Origin: Rhodococcus sp. OK302
Lineage (GTDB): Bacteria > Actinomycetota > Actinomycetes > Mycobacteriales > Mycobacteriaceae
Reading direction: 5' to 3'
Length of the DNA stretch: 64,000 bases
Assembly (NCBI RefSeq): GCF_002245895.1
Contig: NZ_NPJZ01000001.1
Coordinates: 186,001 to 250,000, forward strand
Shown one piece after another: positions 50,618 through 59,833 of this stretch (the stretch's first letter is position 1; the number at the start of each line of letters is the position of its first letter). Below the pieces are notes generated by a model, which searched no databases, was not told the origin of the DNA, and was given only the letters and a program-made list of their open reading frames with translations. The position numbers were made by a program, and so were the translations under genes.

Positions 50618-51484
50618 GTGGACATGAGCACGAACAAAATCATGGCCGCCCAGGACGGCGTCATCACCCGCGAGCAGGCAATAACCGCTGGACTCAGTCC
50701 CTCGGCAGTCTCGAGACGCCTCCTCTCCGGCGAATGGACGGCACTCCGGGCCGGGATCTACTTGCGCGAGGATCGCGAACGAACACCCGAGGTCGAGCTC
50801 CGCAGCGCCGTGTACAGCAGTGGCGGTTGCGCGCACGGTCCCTCCGCGGCCTGGTGGCACGGACTACTCGACAAGCCTCCGCGCCAGCACTCGGTGACTG
50901 TGCCGCTGTCCCGGTCCGTTACCTGTGCCGGCGTCCGGGTGCGCCGACGCGATCTCGACCGGCGAGACATCGACAACCGCCGCTCTCTCCTCGTCACCAG
51001 CCTGCCGCTGTCTGTGCTGGAAGCAGCGGTTTCCATCGAACGCGGAGCGGAGCTGATGGACCGCGCCCTGCAGCGCCACACCTCGCTCCCGGCACTCCAA
51101 GCAGCGCACCGACGCAACCTCGGCCGCACGGGAAGCTCCGCCGCGGCCCGATTGCTGAAGGCCGCCGGTGACGGCGGTGAATCCGAAGCGGAACGGATCC
51201 TGCACCGACTTTTGCGGCTTCACCGGATTTCGGGGTGGACTCCCCAGTACCGCAGCTGCGGCTACGTCATCGACGTGGCATTTGTCGCTCACGGTCTGGC
51301 AATCGAGGTTGACGGCTGGGCCTGGCACGGCAACGTGGATCGGTTCAACTCCGACGCGCACCGCCAGAACATTTTGGTAAACGCGGGCTGGCATGTTCTG
51401 CGCTTCACGTGGCACCAGTTGACGCTCACCCCGGAGGTAGTGGTGACTCAGATCGCGCAAGCCCTGAACGGATCACCGCGGTGA
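50618..51484 (+). CDS. AbiEi-like/DUF559-type protein
   Basis: 288 residues from GTG at 50618; ATG at 50624 is possible, and neither has a clear ribosome binding site. The N-terminus, DGVITREQAITAGLSPSAVSRRLLSGEWTALRAGIYL, matches the winged-helix antitoxin-type domain of AbiEi proteins. The C-terminal quarter, VDGWAWHGNVDRFNSDAHRQNILVNAGWHVLRFTWHQL, is a DUF559 (very-short-patch-repair-like nuclease fold) segment. These orphan proteins are frequent in actinobacterial chromosomes without an AbiEii toxin, and none is seen here. Confidence 0.8.
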   Translation: MDMSTNKIMAAQDGVITREQAITAGLSPSAVSRRLLSGEWTALRAGIYLREDRERTPEVELRSAVYSSGGCAHGPSAAWWHGLLDKPPRQHSVTVPLSRSVTCAGVRVRRRDLDRRDIDNRRSLLVTSLPLSVLEAAVSIERGAELMDRALQRHTSLPALQAAHRRNLGRTGSSAAARLLKAAGDGGESEAERILHRLLRLHRISGWTPQYRSCGYVIDVAFVAHGLAIEVDGWAWHGNVDRFNSDAHRQNILVNAGWHVLRFTWHQLTLTPEVVVTQIAQALNGSPR

Positions 51485-51522
51485 GACTGAGCGGAATGTG
51501 ATGATCGTGTAAGGATGGAGAA

Positions 51523-53481
51523 ATGACCACGGCTCATCGCTCAGGCATCGACCTCACCCACCTCGACAGCGACACCCGCGCGCAAGACGATCTGTTCGTC
51601 CATGTAAACGGGAAATGGCTCGCCGAATACGAGATTCCGGCGGACCGCGCCGTCGACGGCGCCTTCCGCACGCTGTACGACAAGGCTGAGGAAGACGTTC
51701 AGACCATCATCACGGAGGCCTCGCAGTCTTCACCGGAGGCCGGAACCGATGCGCAGCGCATCGGCGACCTGTACTCCAGTTTCATGGATGCCGACGCGAT
51801 CGAAGCTGCCGGTCTCGCCCCGATCGACGATGAACTGGACGCCATCGCGGACGCTCCGGATCGCTCGTCCCTCGCTACGGTGATCGGACGCCATCAGAGG
51901 ACCGGTGTGGGCGGGGCTATCTCTCACTACGTCGACACCGATGCCAAGAACTCCGAGCGCTATCTCATTCACTTCAGTCAGGCGGGCATCAGCCTGCCGG
52001 ATGAGTCGTACTACCGCGAAGACAACTACGCCGAGATCCGCGAAAAGTTTGTCGCGCATGTCGAGAAGATGTTCAACCTTGCCGGCCTCGGATACGAAGC
52101 GCAGCGTGTGTTCGATCTCGAGAAGAAGATCGCGGGGGGGCACTGGGATGTGGTGAAGCGTCGTGACGCCGAGCTGAGTTACAACTTGATGGGCTTCGAG
52201 GAACTGACCGAGCAGAATCCCGGATTGGATTGGGCTGCTTGGCTGTCCGGACTGGGAACGACTTCCGAGAAGTTCGCGGAGATCGTTGTTCGCCAGCCCG
52301 ATTTCCTGCACAACTTCACGGCACTGTGGGCGTCGGAGGAACTCGACGACTGGAAGGCCTGGGCTGCCTGGAAAGTCATCCATTCACGCGCCCCGTACTT
52401 GCATTCGTCACTGGTGGATGAGAACTTCGCGTTCTACGGCACCACGCTCTCCGGTACCGAAGAGAACCGTGAGCGTTGGAAGCGCGGAGTCGGCATGGTC
52501 CAGGACTTGCTCGGCGAGGCCGTCGGCAAGATCTACGTGGAGCGCCACTTCCCGGCCGAAGCCAAAGTTCGGATGCTGGAGTTGGTCGGCAATCTCCAGG
52601 AAGCCTACCGCCGCAACATCTCCGACCTCGAGTGGATGAGCCCCGATACCCGCAAGGCCGCACTGGCCAAGCTCGACAAGTTCACTCCCAAGATCGGCTA
52701 CCCCGACAAGTGGCGCGACTACTCCGGCCTGGAGATTTCAGCGACCGACGTCGTCGGAAACTACCGCGCCGGATACGCCGCGGAATACGATCGCGACCTC
52801 GCCAAGTTGGGTGGTCCCGTCGACCGCGACGAGTGGTTCATGACCCCCCAGACGGTCAACGCGTACTACAACCCGGGAATGAACGAAATCGTTTTCCCCG
52901 CAGCGATTTTGCAGCCCCCGTTCTTCGACGCAGCCGCTGACGACGCCGCCAACTACGGCGGAATCGGTGCGGTCATCGGCCACGAGATCGGGCACGGTTT
53001 CGATGACCAGGGCGCCAAGTACGACGGCGACGGCAACATGGTCGACTGGTGGACCGACGATGATCGCACCGAATTCGGCAAGCGCACAAAGGCTTTGATC
53101 GAGCAGTACAACGAGTTCGAGCCCAAGGAACTGCCGGGCCACACCGTCAACGGCGAGTTCACGATCGGTGAGAACATCGGCGATCTGGGTGGGCTCTCCA
53201 TTGCAATCGCGGCGTACAAGATTGCAACCGAAGGCACCGAACCGCCCGTCATCGACGGCCTCACCGGTTTGCAGCGCGTGTTCTTCGGGTGGGCTCAGGT
53301 GTGGCGGACAAAGGCTCGTGAAGCCGAGGCTTTGCGTCGGCTCGCCGTCGATCCGCATTCACCGCCGGAATTCCGCTGCAACGGCGTAGTCCGCAACCTC
53401 GACATCTTCCACGAGGAGTTCGACGTCAAGCCGGGCGATGCACTGTATTTGGAGCCGGAAAAGCGCGTAAAGATCTGGTGA
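51523..53481 (+). CDS. M13-family zinc metallopeptidase (neprilysin/PepO-like)
   Basis: 652 residues, the family length; AAGGATGGAG upstream of the ATG. The zinc motif is VIGHEIGHGFDDQGAKYD, and the third ligand Glu is in TIGENIGDLGG. NAYYNPGMNEIVFPAAILQPPFF is the conserved substrate-cleft segment, and the C-terminal CNGVVRNLDIFHEEFDV is typical. No signal peptide is seen. The mycobacterial relative is Zmp1. It cleaves short peptides. Confidence 0.95.
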   Translation: MTTAHRSGIDLTHLDSDTRAQDDLFVHVNGKWLAEYEIPADRAVDGAFRTLYDKAEEDVQTIITEASQSSPEAGTDAQRIGDLYSSFMDADAIEAAGLAPIDDELDAIADAPDRSSLATVIGRHQRTGVGGAISHYVDTDAKNSERYLIHFSQAGISLPDESYYREDNYAEIREKFVAHVEKMFNLAGLGYEAQRVFDLEKKIAGGHWDVVKRRDAELSYNLMGFEELTEQNPGLDWAAWLSGLGTTSEKFAEIVVRQPDFLHNFTALWASEELDDWKAWAAWKVIHSRAPYLHSSLVDENFAFYGTTLSGTEENRERWKRGVGMVQDLLGEAVGKIYVERHFPAEAKVRMLELVGNLQEAYRRNISDLEWMSPDTRKAALAKLDKFTPKIGYPDKWRDYSGLEISATDVVGNYRAGYAAEYDRDLAKLGGPVDRDEWFMTPQTVNAYYNPGMNEIVFPAAILQPPFFDAAADDAANYGGIGAVIGHEIGHGFDDQGAKYDGDGNMVDWWTDDDRTEFGKRTKALIEQYNEFEPKELPGHTVNGEFTIGENIGDLGGLSIAIAAYKIATEGTEPPVIDGLTGLQRVFFGWAQVWRTKAREAEALRRLAVDPHSPPEFRCNGVVRNLDIFHEEFDVKPGDALYLEPEKRVKIW

Positions 53482-53485
53482 CCCA

Positions 53486-53530
53486 ATTCTGAAGGATTTC
53501 GTTCGCTGAGCGAGCGAAATCCTTCAGAAT
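53486..53530. repeat. Palindromic repeat, copy 4
   Basis: Stem ATTCTGAAGGATTTCG paired with CGAAATCCTTCAGAAT. Compared with the other copies, GTG/CAC is replaced by CTG/CAG, a compensatory change. It lies between converging genes. Confidence 0.9.
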
Positions 53531-53540
53531 CAGTGGGTAT

Positions 53541-54455
53541 TTACGCTCCGTACACCGGCGTCGGGGTCTCGGCCTTCTCCAGCAGCGAAGCGATGACGGG
53601 TCCGATTTCCTTCGGATCCCAGCGATCGCCCTTGTCTTCGCTCGGTCCGTGACGCCATCCTTCGGCGACGGTGATCTTTCCGCCCTCGATCTCGAAGACG
53701 CGACCCGTGACGTCCTTGGACTCGGCGCTACTGAGCCACACGACGAGCGGTGAGACGTTCTCGGGAGCCATGGCGTCGAAGCCCTCTTCCGGAGCTGCCA
53801 TTGCCTCGGCCATTGCGCCGCCGGCACCGACCGTCATGCGGGTGCGCGCCGAGGGTGCGATCGCGTTGACGCTGACGCCGTAGTTCTTGAACTCGGCTGC
53901 TGCCTGGATGGTCATCTCGGCGATGCCGGCCTTGGCGGCGGCGTAGTTGCCCTGGCCGATGGAGCCCTGCAGGCCTGCGCCCGAGCTGGTGTTGATGATG
54001 CGTGCGTCGATGACGTTGCCGGCCTTGGCCTGGGCGCGCCAGTAAGCAGCAGCGTGGCGCAGGGGCGCGAAGTGGCCCTTGAGGTGCACGCGGGTGACGG
54101 CGTCCCATTCGGCTTCGCTCATGCCGACGAGCATGCGGTCACGCAGGAAGCCTGCGTTGTTGACCAGCACGTCGAGGCGACCGAAGTTGTCGATGGCGGT
54201 CTTGATGAGGTTCTCGGCGCCGGCCCAGTCTGCGACGTCGTCGCCGTTGACGACAGCTTCGCCGCCGGCTGCGATGATCTCGGCAACTACCTGCTCGGCG
54301 GGGCTTTCACCGGTTGCGGAGCCGTCGGCACCGGCACCGATGTCGTTGACCACTACCTTGGCGCCCTCGGCAGCAAATGCCAGTGCGTGTGCGCGTCCGA
54401 TACCACGGCCTGCCCCGGTGATGATGACTACGCGTCCGTCGACCAATCCACTCAT
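53541..54455 (-). CDS. SDR-family oxidoreductase of the ipd cluster (Rv3548c-like)
   Basis: 304 residues; GGAGA upstream of the ATG. VVIITGAGRGIGRAHALAFA, DVLVNNAGFLRDRM, the Ser in IINTSSGAGLQGSIG and Tyr/Lys in NYAAAKAGIAEMT are complete. The form resembles the dehydrogenase part of multifunctional 17-beta-HSD4 proteins. It is divergent from echA20 with a palindrome between, the arrangement of Rv3548c/Rv3549c and Rv3550 in the M. tuberculosis KstR2 regulon. It probably oxidises a hydroxyacyl-CoA in steroid ring C/D breakdown. Confidence 0.88.
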   Translation of the reverse strand: MSGLVDGRVVIITGAGRGIGRAHALAFAAEGAKVVVNDIGAGADGSATGESPAEQVVAEIIAAGGEAVVNGDDVADWAGAENLIKTAIDNFGRLDVLVNNAGFLRDRMLVGMSEAEWDAVTRVHLKGHFAPLRHAAAYWRAQAKAGNVIDARIINTSSGAGLQGSIGQGNYAAAKAGIAEMTIQAAAEFKNYGVSVNAIAPSARTRMTVGAGGAMAEAMAAPEEGFDAMAPENVSPLVVWLSSAESKDVTGRVFEIEGGKITVAEGWRHGPSEDKGDRWDPKEIGPVIASLLEKAETPTPVYGA

Positions 54456-54511
54456 TTTTATCTCCTATTGCACTCTGCTCGGGCTTGTCGGCTCCGCTTG
54501 TGTGCTAACTT

Positions 54512-54529
54512 ACCAAGCAATCGCTTGGT
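54512..54529. promoter_or_regulatory. Candidate KstR2-type operator
   Basis: A palindrome ACCAAGCAATCGCTTGGT (CAAG-N6-CTTG) in the 102-base divergent region between the SDR and echA20. The KstR2 consensus I recall has CAAG and CTTG half-sites with a shorter spacer, so this may be KstR2 or another TetR. The regulator is not in this window. Confidence 0.6.
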
Positions 54530-54557
54530 TTGGTACACAGACGTAAGGAAACCCGAT

Positions 54558-55334
54558 ATGGGCATCAGCACCTCCTCCGACGGAACCGGCATCACCACGG
54601 TCACCATCGACTACGCGCCGGTCAACGCAATCCCCTCGCAGGGATGGTTCGACCTGGCCGACGCGATCCTCGACGCGGGCAAGGACCTCAACACCCACGT
54701 CGTGATCCTGCGTGCCGAAGGCCGCGGATTCAACGCCGGCGTCGACATCAAGGAGATGCAGGCCACCGACGGTTACGACGCACTTGTTGCCGCCAACCGC
54801 GGTTGCGCTGCTGCATTTGCCGCGGTCTACGACTGCGCTGTTCCGGTCGTCGTGGCAGTCAACGGCTTCTGCGTCGGCGGCGGCATCGGCCTGGTCGGCA
54901 ACGCTGACGTCATCGTCGCTTCCGACGACGCGATCTTCTCTCTCCCCGAGGTCGACCGCGGCGCACTCGGCGCAGCCACCCACCTCGCTCGCCTGGTACC
55001 GCAGCACATGATGCGCGCGCTGTACTACACGGCTCAGAGCGTCGACGCCCACACACTCAAGCAGTTCGGCTCGGTCTACGACGTGGTCCCGCGCGAGAAG
55101 CTCGACGACTGTGCCCGCGAGATCGCAGCCAAGATCGCTGCCAAGGACACGCGCATCATCCGTTGCGCCAAGGAAGCCATCAACGGCATCGACCCCGTCG
55201 ACGTCAAGAGCAGCTACCGCCTCGAGCAGGGCTACACCTTCGAGCTCAACCTGCTCGGTGTATCCGACGAGCATCGCGACGAGTTCGTCGCAACCGGCAA
55301 GCCGCGTGAGAACGCAACCCAGAAGGAAGGCTGA
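54558..55334 (+). CDS. echA20: Enoyl-CoA hydratase-family steroid ring-cleaving hydrolase EchA20
   Basis: 258 residues from the ATG with AAGGAA upstream. Crotonase-fold oxyanion segments are RAEGRGFNAGVDIKEMQ and VNGFCVGGGIGLVGNADVIV, then SLPEVDRGALGAATHLARLVP. The name rests on the neighbours: ipdA, ipdB and ipdC follow in order with tight spacing. In that pathway EchA20 hydrolyses the C ring-derived HIEC-CoA to COCHEA-CoA. Confidence 0.88.
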   Translation: MGISTSSDGTGITTVTIDYAPVNAIPSQGWFDLADAILDAGKDLNTHVVILRAEGRGFNAGVDIKEMQATDGYDALVAANRGCAAAFAAVYDCAVPVVVAVNGFCVGGGIGLVGNADVIVASDDAIFSLPEVDRGALGAATHLARLVPQHMMRALYYTAQSVDAHTLKQFGSVYDVVPREKLDDCAREIAAKIAAKDTRIIRCAKEAINGIDPVDVKSSYRLEQGYTFELNLLGVSDEHRDEFVATGKPRENATQKEG

Positions 55335-55340
55335 GACATC

Positions 55341-56234
55341 ATGGCTAGCAAGCGTGACAAGACAATGTCGCTCGACGAGGTTGTCGGCGAGCTCCGTAGT
55401 GGAATGACAATCGGATTGGGCGGCTGGGGATCTCGCCGTAAGCCGATGGCTTTCGTGCGCGCAATCCTGCGTTCGGACATCAAGGACCTGACCGTCGTCA
55501 CGTACGGCGGACCGGACCTCGGCCTGCTGTGCTCAGCCGGCAAGGTCAAGAAGGCGTACTACGGCTTCGTGTCCCTGGACTCCGCTCCGTTCTACGATCC
55601 GTGGTTCGCCAAGGCTCGCACCAATGGTGAGATCGAATCCCGCGAAATGGACGAGGGCATGGTTAAGTGCGGCCTCGAAGCCGCCGCTGCCCGTCTCCCC
55701 TTCCTGCCGATCCGTGCAGGTCTGGGATCCGACGTCCGCAATTTCTGGGGCGACGAGCTCAAGACTGTCACCTCCCCGTACCCCGAGGCCGACGGCCGCT
55801 CCGAGACGCTGATCGCGATGCCCGCGCTCAACCTCGACGCATCGTTCGTTCACCTCAACCTCGGCGACAAGCACGGCAATGCCGCCTACAACGGCGTCGA
55901 CCCGTACTTCGACGACCTGTACTGCATGGCAGCAGAGAAGCGTTACGTCTCCGTCGAGAAGATCGTCGAGACCGAGGAACTGGTCAAAACCGTTCCGCTG
56001 CAGAACCTTCTGCTCAACCGCATGATGGTCGACGGCGTCGTCGAGGCACCCAACGGTGCTCACTTCACGCTGGCCGGCGAAAGCTACGGCCGCGACGAGA
56101 AGTTCCAGCGCCACTACGCCGAGGCAGCCAAGACCCCCGAGTCGTGGCAGGCATTTGTCGATACCTTCCTCTCCGGCAGCGAAGAGGACTACCAGGCAGC
56201 AGTGAAGAAGTTCGCAGAGGAGCAGGCGTCATGA
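55341..56234 (+). CDS. ipdA: COCHEA-CoA hydrolase subunit IpdA
   Basis: 297 residues, class-I CoA-transferase fold. SLDEVVGELRSGMTIGLGGWGSRRKPMAF is the N-terminal pattern, and NLGDKHGNAAYNGVDPYFDD follows. IpdAB looks like a CoA transferase but hydrolyses the last steroid ring of COCHEA-CoA. Its stop overlaps the ipdB start (ATGA), so the two subunits are made together. Part of the cholesterol HIP catabolic pathway. Confidence 0.9.
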   Translation: MASKRDKTMSLDEVVGELRSGMTIGLGGWGSRRKPMAFVRAILRSDIKDLTVVTYGGPDLGLLCSAGKVKKAYYGFVSLDSAPFYDPWFAKARTNGEIESREMDEGMVKCGLEAAAARLPFLPIRAGLGSDVRNFWGDELKTVTSPYPEADGRSETLIAMPALNLDASFVHLNLGDKHGNAAYNGVDPYFDDLYCMAAEKRYVSVEKIVETEELVKTVPLQNLLLNRMMVDGVVEAPNGAHFTLAGESYGRDEKFQRHYAEAAKTPESWQAFVDTFLSGSEEDYQAAVKKFAEEQAS

Positions 56235-56986
56235 GTGAATCAACCGTCACCCGCGCAGAGTACGTCGTCATCGCATGCGCCGAAATCTTTTCCGGTGCAG
56301 GCGAAATCATGGCCAGCCCGATGTCGACGTCGTCGACCATCGGTGCTCGCCTGGCTCGGTTGACCACCGAACCTGACCTTCTGATCACCGACGGTGAAGC
56401 CCTCATTTTCGAGGACACCCCGGGCGTCGGAGCGAAGGGCCCGATCGAAGGATGGATGCCTTTCCGCAAGGTGTTCGACGTGGTTGCTTCCGGTCGTCGC
56501 CACGTTGTCATGGGCGCCAACCAGCTCGATCGCCACGGCAACCAGAACCTCTCCGCTTTCGGCCCGCTTCAGCAGCCGTCGCGTCAGATGTTCGGTGTGC
56601 GCGGCGCTCCGGGTAACACGATCAACCACGCCACCAGCTACTTCGTCCCCAAGCACTCCAAGCGAGTGTTCGTGGACAAGGTCGACGTGGTGTGCGGTGT
56701 CGGCTACGACCAGATCGATCCCGAGAACCCGGCATACAAGTACCTCAACATCCCCCGCGTTGTCACCAACCTGGGCGTCTTCGACTTCGGCGGACCGGGA
56801 AACACGTTCCGCGCGTTGACCCTTCACCCCGGCGTCACGGCTGAAGAGGTTGCCGAGAACACGTCGTTCGAGGTTGCCGGACTCGCCGAGGCCGGCGTCA
56901 CCCGTGAGCCCACCGTCGAGGAAATTCACCTCATTCGCGAGACCCTCGATCCGCGTAACCTGCGTGACCGTGAGGTCTCGGCATGA
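56231..56986 (+). CDS. ipdB: COCHEA-CoA hydrolase subunit IpdB
   Basis: 251 residues. ACAEIFSGAGEIMASPMSTSSTIGARLARLTTEP and QLDRHGNQNLSAFGP, with RQMFGVRGAPGNTINHATSYF, match the second subunit of the pair. It overlaps ipdA and ipdC by 4 bases each. It forms the heterodimeric hydrolase with IpdA. Confidence 0.9.
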   Translation: MSESTVTRAEYVVIACAEIFSGAGEIMASPMSTSSTIGARLARLTTEPDLLITDGEALIFEDTPGVGAKGPIEGWMPFRKVFDVVASGRRHVVMGANQLDRHGNQNLSAFGPLQQPSRQMFGVRGAPGNTINHATSYFVPKHSKRVFVDKVDVVCGVGYDQIDPENPAYKYLNIPRVVTNLGVFDFGGPGNTFRALTLHPGVTAEEVAENTSFEVAGLAEAGVTREPTVEEIHLIRETLDPRNLRDREVSA

Positions 56987-58044
56987 CCCCCAAGATCAAG
57001 ACTGCCCTGACCGAACTGGTCGGCGTCGACTACCCGATCGTGCAGACGGGCATGGGCTGGGTTTCCGGTCCCGCCCTCACCTCGGCGACGGCTAACGCCG
57101 GCGGTCTCGGCATCCTCGCTTCGGCAACGATGACGTACGACGAGCTCGAGAACGCAATCAAGAAGACGAAGGTTCTCACGGACAAGCCGTTCGGCGTCAA
57201 CATGCGCGCCGACGCCACGGACGCAAAAGAGCGCATCGACCTTCTGATCCGCGAAGGCGTCAAGGTTGCATCATTTGCCTTGGCTCCCAAGAAGGATCTG
57301 ATTTCCAGGCTCAAGGACAACGGCATTGTCGTCGTTCCCTCGATCGGTGCTGCGAAGCATGCGGTCAAGGTCGCTTCCTGGGGCGCGGACGCTGTCGTCG
57401 TCCAGGGCGGCGAAGGTGGCGGTCACACCGGCGGTGTGGCAACCACTCTGCTGCTCCCCTCGGTTCTCGACGCCGTTGACATCCCGGTTATCGCCGGTGG
57501 TGGCTTCTTCGACGGTCGCGGACTCGCTGCGGCACTCGCGTACGGCGCTGCCGGCGTCGCAATGGGCACTCGCTTCCTGCTCACCAGCGATTCCTCGGTA
57601 CCGGATTCCGTCAAGCAGGAATACCTCAAGCGCGGTCTGACGGATACAACCGTCTCGCGCAAGGTCGACGGCATGCCGCACCGCGTGCTCAACACCGAAC
57701 TGGTGAACAGCCTCGAAGGTTCCAGCTACGCACGTGGCCTGGTCGCTGCAGGCAAGAACGCCATGAAGTTCAAGGCGATGACCGGCATGAAGTGGTCGAC
57801 CCTCGCTAAGGACGGCCTCGCAATGAAGCGTTCCGGCGACCGCACCGTCATGCAGATCATCATGGCTGCCAACACTCCGATGTTGCTCAAAGCCGGTCTG
57901 GTGGAAGGCAATACCGAAGCCGGCGTGCTCGCTTCGGGCCAGGTTGTCGGCATGATCAACGACCTGCCCAGCTGCAAGGAACTGATCGAAAGCATCATGG
58001 AAGATGCAGCCAAGCGTATCGACGCGCTTACTGCACTTCGCTGA
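56983..58044 (+). CDS. ipdC: NMO/2-nitropropane dioxygenase-family flavoprotein IpdC
   Basis: 353 residues. FMN-binding TIM-barrel motifs: PIVQTGMGWVSGPALTSATANAGG, KPFGVNMRADA, VVVQGGEGGGHTGG, IPVIAGGGFFDGRGLAAALAYGAAGV and GTRFLLTSDSS. The family includes nitronate monooxygenases, but here it belongs to the ipd operon and is thought to act as an oxidoreductase on a HIP-derived CoA thioester. The exact step is from memory. Co-translated with ipdB. Confidence 0.88.
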   Translation: MTPKIKTALTELVGVDYPIVQTGMGWVSGPALTSATANAGGLGILASATMTYDELENAIKKTKVLTDKPFGVNMRADATDAKERIDLLIREGVKVASFALAPKKDLISRLKDNGIVVVPSIGAAKHAVKVASWGADAVVVQGGEGGGHTGGVATTLLLPSVLDAVDIPVIAGGGFFDGRGLAAALAYGAAGVAMGTRFLLTSDSSVPDSVKQEYLKRGLTDTTVSRKVDGMPHRVLNTELVNSLEGSSYARGLVAAGKNAMKFKAMTGMKWSTLAKDGLAMKRSGDRTVMQIIMAANTPMLLKAGLVEGNTEAGVLASGQVVGMINDLPSCKELIESIMEDAAKRIDALTALR

Positions 58045-58060
58045 TCGATTCTTTTGGAAA

Positions 58061-58100
58061 CACTGAGTGCGCTTCTCCTACTGGAGAGGCGCACTCAGTG
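58061..58100. terminator. Bidirectional terminator between ipdC and the MFS gene
   Basis: An 18-bp stem with one G-T pair (CACTGAGTGCGCTTCTCC/GGAGAGGCGCACTCAGTG), 16 bases after the ipdC stop, between convergent genes. Confidence 0.75.
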
Positions 58101-58124
58101 CGTTGACGGCTCAGCCCTCGTGCG

Positions 58125-59543
58125 TCAAGCAGTGACGACTGGTTGTTCCACTACCTTCCTCGTCCGCATCGATACCGCAGTGATACCGGCGCCGACCACT
58201 GCGATGACAGCCGCACCGAGGAAGACTGCAGAGAACCCGTTGGTCAACTCTGTAAGGTCACCGAGCTGATCAGCGCCGAACACCGCTGCGATCGCCGTCA
58301 TCACGGCCAGTCCGACGGCCGAGCCAACCTGGTAGCTCACATTGACTATGCCGGACGCCAATCCGCCCTCTTCCGGGCGCGCCGCCGAAATCGCCGTTCC
58401 CAGTGAGGGAATGAACGCCAGCGTCATGCCCGCTGCTGCCACGAGCGACGCCGGCAGCACATCAACCCAGAAGTTGCCGGTCGGCCGGATCAACGACATC
58501 CACCCCAAACCGATTCCGAGTACCAGCAAACCTGCCACGATCATTGTCTTGGCACCGAACCGTTGCATGGCCCGGGGCGCGACAACGATCATGCCGAGCA
58601 TGACAAATATTGTCATCGGCAGGAGTGCCGCACCGGCAGGGAAGGCACTGTATCCGAGCACTTGCTGCAGGTACAGGTTCAGGAAGAACCACATCGGAAT
58701 CCAGGCTGCACCGAGGACCAGCTGCGCGATGTTTGCGGCGGCAAGGTTGGGGGCCTTGAAGATTCCGAGCCGTACCAGTGGTTCCCGACGCTTGGACTGA
58801 ATCAACACAAACGACGCCAGCAGCGCCGCTGCGACGGCGAGCGTAAGCCACGTCTGCGTGGATCCCCAGCCGACGTCCGGTGCTCGAACTATGCCGAAGA
58901 CTCCGATTGCGAGGCCTGCAGTGACCGCAATGGCGCCGAGGAAGTCGATCGATCCTGTGCGCGCCGGTGCGTTCGGCATCAGGAAGGGAGTGGCGATCAA
59001 TGCGATGATCGCGATGGGGATGTTGAGATAGAAAACCCAAGGCCAGCTGGCGCATTCGGTGATAACGCCGCCGAGGAACACGCCAGCGGTACCGCCGGCC
59101 GGGGCTGCGGCACCATAGATGGACAGTGCTTTGGTCATCTCTTTTTGCGTGCTGCCGAACAGCATCATCAGCAAGGTGAGTGCCGACGGCGCGATCAGTG
59201 CAGCGCCGGCCCCTTGGACTGCGCGGCCGGCAAGTTCAACGGCGACATTACCGGCGGCACCGGCAACGACGGAACCGGCCAGCAAAACTATCCAACCGGT
59301 GGAGAACACCCGGCGTGCGCCGAACAAATCGGAAAGGCGCCCACCGAGCAGGAGCAGCCCACCGAATGCGATGACGTAAGCATTGAACACCCACGTCAGG
59401 TTCTCTTGGGAGAAGCCGAGATCGCTCTGCATTTGAGGAAGAGCGACACCGATGATGGAGGTGTCCATGATGACCATGAACTGAGCGGCGGCGATCAACG
59501 CCAACGCCCACCACTTTCTCGTGGATTGTGCCGGTGTGGACAT
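58125..59543 (-). CDS. MFS transporter, DHA2 (EmrB/QacA) family
   Basis: 472 residues with about 14 membrane segments. SIIGVALPQMQSDLGFSQENLTWVFNAYVI is the typical first segment and loop; LLLLGGRLSDLFGARRVFSTGW is motif A; GAAAPAGGTAGVFLGGVITECASWPWVFYLNIPIA includes motif C. A proton-coupled drug or metabolite exporter. No adjacent regulator is seen in the window. Confidence 0.93.
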   Translation of the reverse strand: MSTPAQSTRKWWALALIAAAQFMVIMDTSIIGVALPQMQSDLGFSQENLTWVFNAYVIAFGGLLLLGGRLSDLFGARRVFSTGWIVLLAGSVVAGAAGNVAVELAGRAVQGAGAALIAPSALTLLMMLFGSTQKEMTKALSIYGAAAPAGGTAGVFLGGVITECASWPWVFYLNIPIAIIALIATPFLMPNAPARTGSIDFLGAIAVTAGLAIGVFGIVRAPDVGWGSTQTWLTLAVAAALLASFVLIQSKRREPLVRLGIFKAPNLAAANIAQLVLGAAWIPMWFFLNLYLQQVLGYSAFPAGAALLPMTIFVMLGMIVVAPRAMQRFGAKTMIVAGLLVLGIGLGWMSLIRPTGNFWVDVLPASLVAAAGMTLAFIPSLGTAISAARPEEGGLASGIVNVSYQVGSAVGLAVMTAIAAVFGADQLGDLTELTNGFSAVFLGAAVIAVVGAGITAVSMRTRKVVEQPVVTA

Positions 59544-59747
59544 GTTGTCTGTTCCTTACCTGTACGGGGTAGAGGTCATGCGAGATGATCGGTGGCGACT
59601 ACGTAGTGCGGCCACTCCGTCACACGTCCTGATGGACGCGAAATATCTTGCTATAAAGCAGGTTTCATATCTCATTGACCGGCGCCCGCCATGCGTGGAC
59701 ATCCGGTCTCCCCTGCCGGGGCCAGGGCGATTTCGCTCCTTCATTGG

Positions 59748-59764
59748 ATACCATAGGGGGGTAT
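59748..59764. promoter_or_regulatory. CsoR-type copper operator
   Basis: ATACCATAGGGGGGTAT, 70 bases before the copper chaperone gene. It matches the B. subtilis copZA-type CsoR box (ATACC, G-run, GGGTAT) as I recall it, within a wider TACCATA-N6-TATGGTA dyad (59749-59768). It may overlap the promoter. Confidence 0.65.
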
Positions 59765-59833
59765 GGTACAAATTGCAATGCGTTCGACACTTCGTACGCA
59801 ACCCGACACTCGCAACTACGAAATGAGAACTCC

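Noticed and set aside
50618..51484. AbiE-type toxin-antitoxin or phage-defence system
   Set aside because: Only the AbiEi-like protein is present; no AbiEii nucleotidyltransferase gene or other defence gene adjoins, so a complete system is not supported.
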